DNA of 35,858 bases from CAYGWP01 sp964353455 (GTDB lineage: Bacteria > Planctomycetota > Phycisphaerae > FEN-1346): contig CAYGWP010000378.1 in the NCBI GenBank assembly GCA_964353455.1, positions 1-35,858 of the forward strand. Direction: 5' to 3'. A model generated the notes under the pieces. It was not told the origin of the DNA. It did not search any database and saw only the letters and a program-made list of their open reading frames with translations. Each line of letters opens with the position of its first letter. The stretch's first letter is position 1. Below are positions 15,510 to 23,800 of the stretch, piece by piece. A program made the position numbers and the translations under genes.

Positions 15510-15675
15510 ACCTGTGGCGGGGCTCATTTCGTCTCCTTTTTCTTGGTCAGGCGGCGCAGGATTCCCACCCTTCCTGCGTATCCAATGTCAGGAGCACTCG
15601 TGCTTCGCAGAGTAGCATTGGAAAGACCGGGCGGGAACCAGCGGGCGGTGCACAGCACTGCAAGGAGGAGACGCC

Positions 15676-16032
15676 ATGACTAGCCTGATTGCATGGAGTG
15701 GGCTCGCGGCACTGGCCGCCGGCCTCGTGATCGTGGTCGCGCTCGCCGTACGTGGGCCGATGCGAACCGTTCTGACGGCCAACGCCCACCTGATGCCGGC
15801 CGCGACTTTCTACATCCGGACTTTTGTCCTCGTCATCGCCCTGGCAGCCTTGGCCGGAGTGGCAGGCACAGGTATGCCCTGCGAGAAACAGTCCGAGAAC
15901 GCTATCACCGTCGCTTGGTGGATAGTGGGACAATTGCAGAACGTTTGTTGGAGCGTTGGCGGCTTCCTCATGGGGTACGTGGTCCTTGTGACCATTCTCT
16001 TCGCCGTTCTGGGGCGCTACCGTGACCAATGA
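15676..16032 (+). CDS. small membrane protein of unknown function, three hydrophobic segments
   Basis: The product is 118 aa, with a strong ribosome site (AAGGAGG, 8 nt before the ATG). Hydrophobic segments lie at about 6-26, 44-66 and 84-112. Between the second and third is a short loop, GTGMPCEKQSENAITVAWW, with one Cys. There is no recognisable domain. It overlaps the next membrane protein gene by 11 bases, so the two are translated together and probably form one complex. They follow a membrane kinase in the same orientation, which hints at an accessory sensor role, but a long hairpin separates them from the kinase. Confidence 0.75.
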   Translation: MTSLIAWSGLAALAAGLVIVVALAVRGPMRTVLTANAHLMPAATFYIRTFVLVIALAALAGVAGTGMPCEKQSENAITVAWWIVGQLQNVCWSVGGFLMGYVVLVTILFAVLGRYRDQ

Positions 16033-16429
16033 AGAGTACCTCTACGTGTCTTATTTTGCCGCCGCCGGGATCGGCGTGCTGCTGGCGATCGCCACGGCGA
16101 CACTTTGGCTGAGGCGCAGCCATCACCAGGCGACGGCTCGCCCTAACGGACTGGCGGGGGCGACCGGCCTGGGCAGGGTACTGCGGCGGGTCTTCCCGGC
16201 GTGGCTGATCCTGGCCGTACTCCTGGGGTTCGCGTCCGTTACGTACTTCGACTGCCAACACAAAGACTATGCCTCGATCGTCGGCGACCGCCAGCACTTG
16301 GTGCGGAAGACCCACGAACAGGCGGCCGCCATGTCCCGCGCTCTTGCCATTGCACTGACGGCCTACGGGTTCGTGCTGATGCTGTACCTGTGGTCTCACG
16401 CCAGGAGCGCGTCTCGTCGGCAGCCGTAG
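16022..16429 (+). CDS. small membrane protein of unknown function, partner of the preceding one
   Basis: The product is 135 aa from GTG at 16022, overlapping the previous stop by 11 nt. Hydrophobic segments lie at about 8-30, 58-76 and 107-125. The region between the last two is polar and conserved-looking (DCQHKDYASIVGDRQHLVRK), with a Cys just after the membrane edge and a helix rich in His, Arg and Lys. The tail is basic, so the C-terminus is likely cytoplasmic. I do not recognise the family. The tight overlap with its neighbour implies a fixed stoichiometry. Confidence 0.72.
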   Translation: MTNEEYLYVSYFAAAGIGVLLAIATATLWLRRSHHQATARPNGLAGATGLGRVLRRVFPAWLILAVLLGFASVTYFDCQHKDYASIVGDRQHLVRKTHEQAAAMSRALAIALTAYGFVLMLYLWSHARSASRRQP

Positions 16430-16435
16430 GCCGTT

Positions 16436-16545
16436 CGCTTGACGCTCTCCGCGGCGGAAAAGGGGCCTGACCTCGCGCCGTCGCCATAGCGGCTTTGGCG
16501 CGTCGGCGACTTGTCGTTCCCGCCTCACGCTTGACGCTCTCCGCG
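16436..16545 (+). repeat. 18-bp direct repeat carrying the -35 element
   Basis: CGCTTGACGCTCTCCGCG occurs at 16436-16453 and again at 16528-16545. Only the second copy has a -10 at the right distance. Between them lies half of the AAAAGG hairpin repeat (GGAAAAGGGGCCTGACC, 16456-16472) and an inverted pair GTCGCC/GGCGAC. The arrangement looks like a repeat inserted next to a duplicated promoter. Confidence 0.7.
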
Positions 16546-16559
16546 AAGGCAGGTAGAGT
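16531..16559 (+). promoter_or_regulatory. promoter for the ECF sigma operon
   Basis: TTGACG (16531-16536), 17 bp, TAGAGT (16554-16559), 54 bp before the ATG. The hexamers equal those of the kinase promoter at 13003-13030. Confidence 0.62.
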
Positions 16560-16562
16560 AGT

Positions 16563-16596
16563 GGTCGCCCCGCCCTGACGGACTGGCGGGGCGACC
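16563..16596 (+). promoter_or_regulatory. perfect 12-bp inverted repeat in the sigma gene leader
   Basis: GGTCGCCCCGCC and GGCGGGGCGACC flank a 10-nt loop. The repeat starts 4 bp after the -10 element, so it covers the likely transcription start and forms a very stable leader hairpin ending 16 nt before the ATG. It could be an operator or a translation-limiting stem. Confidence 0.6.
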
Positions 16597-16612
16597 TTTG
16601 GGGGTGCGGCTG

Positions 16613-17395
16613 ATGAACGATCCGTCGGGCATGTCGGGGCAATCTGCCGGCGGCGGGGCCGATAGTTTCCAGACCACCCACTGGACCGAAATCCTCCGCG
16701 CCCGCACGGACCATGCCGGGCGGCGGAGGGAGGTCGTCGGCGGAATCCTCGCCAGGTACTGGCGGCCGGTCTATTGTTACCTCAGGCGCAAGGGCCGCCA
16801 GGATGCCGAGGCCATGGATCTTACGCAGGGGTTCTTCCAGGAGGTCGTCCTCGGCCGCGAACTCATCCAGCAGGCTGAAAGGAAGATCGGCAAGTTCCGC
16901 ACCTTTCTGCTTACGGCACTCAACCGGTACGTTACCAGCGTCCACCGGGCCGAGACGGCTCGCAAGAGGCGGCCCGCCGAAGGGCTGGTGCGCCTCGACG
17001 GCCTCGAGGCGGCCGCCGCTTTCGAACCCGCCTCGTACGGCACGCCCGACGATGCCTTTCATTACGCATGGGCGCAGCACCTGCTGGACGAGGTCCTGGC
17101 CGAGGTCCGCGGGGAATGCGTCGGCCGCGGTCACGAGGCACACTGGGCGGTATTCCAGGCGCGGGTCCTCGACCCGATCATGGCGGGCGCAGAACCCCTG
17201 CCGCTGCCGGACCTGTGCGCGCGGCACGGCATCGCCGATGAGGCGACGGCATCCAACATGGTCGTCACGGTGAAGCGGGCGTTTCGGGCGGCGCTGCGGC
17301 GGCGCGTCCGCGAGTTCGTTGATTCCGACGACCAGGTCGAGGGGGAAATCCGCGACATGATGGATGCTCTCTCAAGCAGCCGCGCAGGGCCGTGA
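16613..17395 (+). CDS. ECF-type RNA polymerase sigma factor, planctomycete kinase-linked type
   Basis: The product is 260 aa. The ATG at 16613 is preferred over TTG or GTG codons just upstream because GGGGGTG is spaced for it. FQTTHWTEIL (19-28) is the opening typical of planctomycete ECF factors encoded beside Ser/Thr kinases. Region 2 spans about 45-115 (LARYWRPVYCYLRRKG, DLTQGFFQEVVL, FRTFLLTALNRYV). Region 4 lies at about 180-245 with an HTH around DLCARHGIADEATASNMVVTVKRAF. It should direct polymerase to a small regulon, controlled by phosphorylation rather than by a classical anti-sigma factor, since the same operon encodes a kinase and no anti-sigma is visible. Confidence 0.9.
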   Translation: MNDPSGMSGQSAGGGADSFQTTHWTEILRARTDHAGRRREVVGGILARYWRPVYCYLRRKGRQDAEAMDLTQGFFQEVVLGRELIQQAERKIGKFRTFLLTALNRYVTSVHRAETARKRRPAEGLVRLDGLEAAAAFEPASYGTPDDAFHYAWAQHLLDEVLAEVRGECVGRGHEAHWAVFQARVLDPIMAGAEPLPLPDLCARHGIADEATASNMVVTVKRAFRAALRRRVREFVDSDDQVEGEIRDMMDALSSSRAGP

Positions 17396-17456
17396 CGGCC
17401 TTCGCGTATCTTCCGGCGGGGGCGCAGTTGCGCCGCAGTCTGAGGAGTCTAGTGAA

Positions 17457-17987
17457 GTGGGCACCACAACCACATCGGGCCTGAGTCCGCAGCAGATGGC
17501 GCAACTACTCGCCCTTGGCACAGAAGGCCCGCACGAGGCGCCGATCCCCCACGCGAATGCGAGCGCCGCCGAGGCGCTCCGGCAACTCCTGGCCACTCTC
17601 TCTTCCGTGGACGGTGGCGAGACGCTGTCGCTCGATGCGGTCCGACCAACTGGCGATAGGCCGCCTGCGGCTGGGCGGTCGATCGGCGAACTCCTCGCGG
17701 ACCGCCGGACCGACCTTGCGACCATCACGGCCATCAAGGACTATGGCAAGGGGCTGGTGCACGGGCGCGGGGAGGAGTCGGCGCTGGCGGCCGCAACGGC
17801 CGTCTATTATGCCGCCATTGCCGCCGCACTCGTCCATCACGGCCGGAAAATCACGTCGTACTCGCACGTGCGGCTGGTAGAATCATTCGACCGGCTCATC
17901 GGCCGGCCGTGGCTGACCGCGGATATCGACCGGCTCCTTTCGGACGCCCGCCGGTTGTGCGACAAGGAATCGGGCCCCGCCCTGTGA
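17457..17987 (+). CDS. small helical protein of unknown function between sigma factor and kinase
   Basis: The product is 176 aa. The frame opens at an ATG inside the sigma gene (17364), but GTG at 17457 has GAGGAG 9 nt before it and avoids that overlap, so I take 17457. The first 100 residues are low in order (GLSPQQMAQLLALG, then Ala/Pro-rich). The C-terminal 85 residues form predicted helices: LATITAIKDYGKGLVHG, ESALAAATAVYYAAIAAALVHHG, then SYSHVRLVESFDRLIGRPWL. There is no membrane signal strong enough to call. Comparable small helical proteins accompany ECF-kinase pairs in planctomycetes, so an adaptor role is plausible but unproven. Confidence 0.7.
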   Translation: MGTTTTSGLSPQQMAQLLALGTEGPHEAPIPHANASAAEALRQLLATLSSVDGGETLSLDAVRPTGDRPPAAGRSIGELLADRRTDLATITAIKDYGKGLVHGRGEESALAAATAVYYAAIAAALVHHGRKITSYSHVRLVESFDRLIGRPWLTADIDRLLSDARRLCDKESGPAL

Positions 17988-18008
17988 ATTGGCGGGCGGA
18001 AACTCGCG

Positions 18009-19106
18009 ATGGACGATAGGAACGATCCCGGCAGCCTGCCTTCCGTAAGCGGACCCGCGCCGCCGGACGGCGGCGAGACGCAGCCGCTGCCGCCGGGCAA
18101 ATCGCCCGAGGGCCTGCCGCAGGGGGCGCTCGCGCCGGGCGGGCGGCTTGGCGACTTTGAGATCGTCGAGGAAATCGGCCGCGGCGGCATGGGCGTCGTC
18201 TATAGGGCCTACGAGCGGACCCTGCGGCGGACCGTGGCGCTGAAGGTCCTGCATCCGGAGATCGCCGGCAACCCGTCTCTCGCCAAGCGATTCCGCCGCG
18301 AGGCCATACTGGCCGCGAACCTCAGCCACCCGAACATCGTCCCCGTGTTCCAGATCGAGGAAGGAGAGCAGCCCCGGTACTTCACGATGGAGTTCGTCCA
18401 GGGGCGGTCGCTGAAGGACAAGATTCACGTGCAGGGCGGCCTTGCGCCGGACGAGGCGGTGCGGATTGCGCTGGCGGCCTGCGACGCCCTGGAACACGCG
18501 CACCAGCACACCATCATCCATCGAGATATTAAGCCCGCCAACATCCTCCTCCAGGACCCCGGCGGGCGGGTGCGCATCACCGACTTCGGCATCGCCCAGG
18601 ACGTGACCGGCCGCCTGGCCGAGGTGACGACCACCGAAGGGACGACCTCCGGCACGCCGGCGTTCATGTCGCCGGAGCAGAACCTCGGCCGAGACCTCGA
18701 CGCCCGCACCGACATCTTCTCCCTCGGCATGACGCTCTATTACATGCTGACCGGCCGCGTGGCGTACCAGGCCCGCAACCGGGCGGAACTGGCCGTGGCT
18801 TTCCAGGCGCAGACGCCCGATCCCCCCAGCCGCTTTGCCCCCGGCATCCCGCCGCGCCTCGACCAGATCGTCATGAAGATGATCGCCGTCGATCCCGCCA
18901 GGCGCTACGCCACGTGCGAGGCGGTTGCCCGCGACCTGAAGGCCCTCGACAGCGCCGCCGCGCCGGAACCGCCGCGCGCCGCACCAATCGCCCGCATGGG
19001 CGAGCGCGGCCGCCAGGGCGCGCTTCTCGCGGCCATCGCCGTCGCTGCCGTCGCGCTCGTCGTAGTCCTCGTGATATGGCTGATCCTGCACCTGGCGACG
19101 GGGTAG
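18009..19106 (+). CDS. PknB-type Ser/Thr protein kinase with one C-terminal membrane segment
   Basis: The product is 365 aa. All kinase motifs are intact: GRGGMG (57-62), VALK with Lys79, HRDIKPAN with catalytic Asp173, DFG (192-194), a Thr-rich activation loop (VTTTEGTTSGTP) and SPEQ (221-224). The activation loop threonines suggest autophosphorylation. One hydrophobic segment near 338-361 ends the protein, leaving almost nothing outside the cell, so it lacks the PASTA or other sensor domain of classical PknB. The Pro-rich N-terminus holds LPSVSGP, matching the other kinase. It is third in the sigma operon and is the obvious candidate to control the sigma factor. Confidence 0.92.
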   Translation: MDDRNDPGSLPSVSGPAPPDGGETQPLPPGKSPEGLPQGALAPGGRLGDFEIVEEIGRGGMGVVYRAYERTLRRTVALKVLHPEIAGNPSLAKRFRREAILAANLSHPNIVPVFQIEEGEQPRYFTMEFVQGRSLKDKIHVQGGLAPDEAVRIALAACDALEHAHQHTIIHRDIKPANILLQDPGGRVRITDFGIAQDVTGRLAEVTTTEGTTSGTPAFMSPEQNLGRDLDARTDIFSLGMTLYYMLTGRVAYQARNRAELAVAFQAQTPDPPSRFAPGIPPRLDQIVMKMIAVDPARRYATCEAVARDLKALDSAAAPEPPRAAPIARMGERGRQGALLAAIAVAAVALVVVLVIWLILHLATG

Positions 19107-19147
19107 TCGTGGCCGCCGCCGGCCTGTCCATCAGGGAGAGGTGATGC

Positions 19148-20866
19148 ATGTCACTAGCAAGATGGGTAGTTCTTGTGGCGATGATTGCGGCGGTCCCTGC
19201 CGCGACGGCCGTTTCGGCGGCGGATTCGCCGGCTGCACCCGCGGCCCGGCCGCAGCCCAAGTGCAGGCCCGAGGTCGTCCCGGGCGACAACCCGCGCGTT
19301 GACCTGGAAGTGGACCCCCGCTGCCGCGTTCTCGTCGCACCCGTGAGCATCAACGGCACGGCGGGGCGATTCGTAGTGGCTACCGGCACGGCCCACACGC
19401 TGGTGTCGCCCGACTTCGCTGGCAAAGCGGGCATCGCCGGCGGCGCGGTCACCGCCAGTGACGGGTCCAAGATCGCGCATGTAGAGTCCCTCAAGGTGGG
19501 CTCGATGGACTTCAAGAACTTCGACGTGCGGATCGCTTCATTCGATGCCGCGGCCAAGCAACTGGAGCGCCGGCCCGACGGCATCCTGGGTGCCGACGTC
19601 CTCCTGGCCACGCCCATTACACTGGACTGCGCGAAGAAGAGCCTCACCTTCGGCCGCCCGCCCGACCTTGCGGCCTGGAAGGCCGTCCCGGCGGTCCTTT
19701 CATTCCATCGCCTCGTGGTCCAGGCCACGTTCGACGGCGAGCCGGCCGACCTGATGGTTGACAGCGCGGCCAATCCTTCCTTCTTGGTCCGGTGTGACTG
19801 GCGCGGCCAGACAGAGAAGGCCGGGGGACACGAGTTAGCCCTTCCTCGGACGGTTGCCCTGGGCGGACTTGACATCGGGCCGATGAAGCCCGTCCTGGGC
19901 GAACAGTGCCTGCTTGGCCTGGATCTGTTCAACCGGTCCGCGATCGTCCTCGACGCCCAGGAGAAGAAGGTGTACTTCCCGGCGGGGTCCTTTGCCGCCG
20001 CGAAACTCATCGCCCGAACGCCGGAAGGGACAGCCCAGGCGCAGCCCGGAGATGCCCAGATTCAGGCCGGCGCGAAGGCCCTCCCGCCGAAGATCGAGAA
20101 GCAGGTCAGCGACCTCCAGGCGAAACTGCTCGCCCTGACGGAGGAGCGTTTCAAGGTGACGACCGCCGTCACGCAGGCCGAGCAGAAGGCCCTCGAAGCC
20201 GTCAAACTCACGCCCGACGAGATAGCCGAGGAGTTTGCCAAAGGCATGATAACGAACCCCCTTCGCACCTACAGGGTGGCCGTGACCGCCGGCATCCCGC
20301 AATTGCAGGCGGTAAGCGCCAAGTTCGCCGTCCTCCAGAAGCAAGTCAAGATGGTGAAGGACGACCGCCAGGCCGCCGACGCGCTGCCGAGCCTGGTCGC
20401 GTTTGAGGAGCAGGTCAATTCCGCCCGCAAGAACATCGCCGAGCAGGTCGCCGACCTGACGGTGAAGGCCGGCGACTTCAAGACCGCCATCGGCCTTTAC
20501 CAGGCGCTCTTGCAGGCCCCGCCCGAGGCCAGGCGAGCGGCGGACTTGAGGCCGCTGAAGGAGAAAATCGCCGGCGCCTACGAAAAGGCCCACGACTTTA
20601 GGAACGCCCTGACCGCATACAAGGAGGTGTTCGATTCTGTCTCGGAGTCCGAGCATCCCCAGAACCTCCCCCTGATGCTCAAGGTTGCCCAGATGTATGA
20701 GAGGACGGATGACCTCAAGTTGGCGCTCCAGATGTTTAAGCATGTACAGAAGGACATTCCTAAGGGCGCCTCGGTCAGCAACCTTGACAAGAAGATCGCC
20801 GAACTGGAAAACAAGGTGGACGCCGCCACTCCCAAGACCGCGCCGCCTCCGCCTCGCAGCCGCTGA
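19148..20866 (+). CDS. exported aspartyl-protease-like protein with C-terminal helical repeats
   Basis: The product is 572 aa. GGGAGAGG precedes the ATG. It has a signal peptide (1-25). Two retropepsin-like halves follow (about 50-300): the first has RFVVATGTAHTLV, where the family's D-T-G has Ala78 in place of Asp; the second has LMVDSAANPSFLV with Asp205 in a D-S-A motif. With one catalytic Asp gone, proteolysis is unlikely unless it works as a different dimer. After about 310 come a coiled coil (LQAKLLALTEERFKVTT) and TPR-like helices (FKTAIGLYQALLQAPPEARR, FRNALTAYKEVFD, LKLALQMFKHVQ). This suggests a protein-binding scaffold. It is 41 bp after the kinase and last in the operon. Confidence 0.72.
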   Translation: MSLARWVVLVAMIAAVPAATAVSAADSPAAPAARPQPKCRPEVVPGDNPRVDLEVDPRCRVLVAPVSINGTAGRFVVATGTAHTLVSPDFAGKAGIAGGAVTASDGSKIAHVESLKVGSMDFKNFDVRIASFDAAAKQLERRPDGILGADVLLATPITLDCAKKSLTFGRPPDLAAWKAVPAVLSFHRLVVQATFDGEPADLMVDSAANPSFLVRCDWRGQTEKAGGHELALPRTVALGGLDIGPMKPVLGEQCLLGLDLFNRSAIVLDAQEKKVYFPAGSFAAAKLIARTPEGTAQAQPGDAQIQAGAKALPPKIEKQVSDLQAKLLALTEERFKVTTAVTQAEQKALEAVKLTPDEIAEEFAKGMITNPLRTYRVAVTAGIPQLQAVSAKFAVLQKQVKMVKDDRQAADALPSLVAFEEQVNSARKNIAEQVADLTVKAGDFKTAIGLYQALLQAPPEARRAADLRPLKEKIAGAYEKAHDFRNALTAYKEVFDSVSESEHPQNLPLMLKVAQMYERTDDLKLALQMFKHVQKDIPKGASVSNLDKKIAELENKVDAATPKTAPPPPRSR

Positions 20867-20877
20867 GCGGCGCCCGC

Positions 20878-23800
20878 TCACCAGCGGAAGAAGCGGTACG
20901 GGTCGTCCCGTTCCTCGGGCTGGTCGAGGTACAGGCCGTCGAGCCAGCGTTTCTCCGGTTTGGCGGCATCCACGGGACTCGCGAAGCGGGCGAGGACGGG
21001 TGTGGACCCGGCGACACCCATGCCCGCCAGCAGCCGCGCCACGACGAAGGAGGCCCGCCGGTAAGTCCGCTTGAGGTTGTACTGCTTGGCGTAGTCGAAC
21101 TCCCACGGGACGAGTTGGCAGAAGACGACGTTGGCGTTCTCGGCCGTGGCGAGGACTCCGTTGCCGACGACCGCAGCCCCGGCCGACACGAGCGGGAGTT
21201 GCCGCGGGTCTCGGTTGTGCACATCCGCCGGGCCGATTCCCGCCAGCGGGGAGTCCGCGCCGAACGGCTCAAAGTATGTGGAGATATGTTCTGCCTTCTT
21301 CATGGTGACCTTCAGGGGCAGGAGCGCGCTTGCATTTTGTTCGTCCAGGCCGATCGCCAGCAGGCGCCCGCCGGCCTTGAGCCAGGCGCCGACTGCCGGG
21401 GCACAGGCCGCCAGTTTCTGCCCGCCGCCGGGACCCACGATGAGCACCTGGTCGGCCGAAAGTGCGCCACCCTCGTACGAGCCGACAGACACGCCGGCCT
21501 TCTCCAGGTGGCTCCTGCCGGCCGGGTCGCCGGCATAGACGGCCTTTCTCTTCGCGGCCGGTTTCCAGCCGTCCCGCCTCAGGCGGGCCGTGCCAGGGGC
21601 GGACACGTAATCGAGGATGTTCCTGGCCAACCGTTCGGCCGCAGGGTCGGTCTCGGTGCGGCCGGTCACGTCCAGTTGGCAGAAGATGACCACGCCCTTG
21701 CCTTCGCGGTATTCCATGAGGGGGCTGTACTGGAGGCTGTACCCGCCGTCCAGGATGGGCAGGAAGTCTCCGCGGGCGGGCTTTTCGATGAGGACGGAGG
21801 CGACGTTGCCGCGGCATCCCGCACGCCACACGCGCGTCACTTCCGTTTCGCACCACTTGACCGAGGGGGCGCCGTTATAGCGCCGGCTGAGTTCGTACTT
21901 GAGTCGCGGCGTAAGGATCGTCGCCTCGCCGCGCCAGTCGCGAAGGTTCTCCGCATCCAGCCCGGCCAGCAGCGGTCGCCCAGGCGACCGCCTGAAGACG
22001 CATCTCAGGCCGTACTCCGCCACGCGGAACCCCAGCCGCTTCTCCAGGACATCCGCCGTCTGCTCGAACACGACAACCTTCAGGCCCTCGCGCACGCGGC
22101 CGACGTCCGGCCCCGGACCATCGACCGTCAAGGCCCCCTTGCCCACAATGAGGACCTCGTACGGCGAAAGGTCCGCGTTCGCCTGCACCGGCTGGTACCG
22201 GACGCCGAGGTTGGTCAGCAACTTGGCGGTCTCGCCCTTGGGATCGAAGAGGGCGACCTTGCCGACGGGCTTTAGCGGCGGCGCGGGCGGCAGCACGTGA
22301 ACGCTGAATGAATCCTTCTGCGTCTCGCCGCCGGCCTTCGACAGGCTCAGGCCGCCCTGAGGCTCTCGAAGGGCGGAGAACTTGACCGTCGCGGCGAGTT
22401 CATACTTTCCCGGCGGCAGCGCGGCCGGCAGGTCAAATCGTAGCGGAATACGCGCATGTTGCCCCGTCTGCACCGTGACCGTCTTCGTGCCAGCAGCGGC
22501 CTGCGGCAGGCCCAGTGACCACTGGCACTCCGCCGAGACGGGCTGCCGGGAGTTATTGATGATAATGAGTTGCTTTTCCACCGCCTCGCCGGGGAGGAAG
22601 TTGTGGTCTTTGCTCGTGAATGCCGAGGGCTTGCCGCCGATGTAGGCCAGCAGCGGCAGGTTGTTGCGCATGAGCGCCTGGGCCGCAGGCGTGGCGATCC
22701 AGTCGGAGCGCTCGAATGCCAGGTCCATCCGCTCGTACCGCCCCTCGACGTAGTCCGGGCTGAAACCCGGCCGCTGAAGGTTGTCCCAGTCCGCCGCGAA
22801 TTCCTTGCGGCCCTTATCGACGCCGTCGCGCAGCCGCCAGAAGTGCCCGTGTTCCCAGGGGGAGTTCGCCGACATTCCCCACGTGCGGAAGGCCCGCCAG
22901 TTGTCGGCCAGGTACATGGCGAACACCGCGTATCGGTCGTCGAACGCCCTCGAACCGACCTCGTACGGGTAATCCCAACGATACCAGAGGTTGCCGGCGC
23001 GGAACTGCTTGGCCTCCCATCGCAGGTTCGCCTTCTCCGGCTCGCCGACTTGGAAGGCGCGGTCTCCGAGGAACTGGGCATTCCACTCGGCGAAGCAGAA
23101 CTCCCACGGCACCCGCGCATTGCCGAAGGACCGCTGGCCATTGTACCACCCGCGGTACATCGTCCAGTCCCAGGTGAACGGCGCCCCGTACTCGCACAGG
23201 AATACCGGCTTTGCGCCCTGGGTGGCCCAGTGCTCGAACCAGTCCGAGAGTTCCTGGATCGGGGCGAAGTTCGGGTAGAAGTTGCTCGTGTGCATCGAGC
23301 CGAGGTTGCCGGAGGAGTGGTGATAGACGATGCGGCCGGGGTCCAGGCGCTTCACTATTGCCTCTGCCCGCAAGGCGAGTTTGGAATTGTTCTGAGACCA
23401 GGGGCTGTCGCGCGGGTCTTTCAGGCCGTCTATCATGTCCGGGTTCATGTCTTCGTTGTAGCCGGTCGCATTGTGGCTCATGGAGTACATGACGACCGAC
23501 GGATGGCTGCCGGCGACGCGCACGTAGAACTCCGCGTGGCGGGCGTAACCGTTCTTGAGGTCGGCATCGGGGGCCTTCCAATCGTAGTGGCTGAAGTGCG
23601 GCTGTGACAGGGCCACGAGCATCCCGACATCGTCCGCGGCCCGCAGGATCTCCTCGAACCCCAGGTGGGACCCCGGCTCGCAGCCGTAGTTGTGCGTATA
23701 GACGAAGTTGATGCCGAAACTCTTCAGGCGCTCCAGGCTCTCCCTGGCGCCCTTGTAGCACGCCAGCGCGGCCCCGATCTGGGCGTTGTCGAGCGGCACG

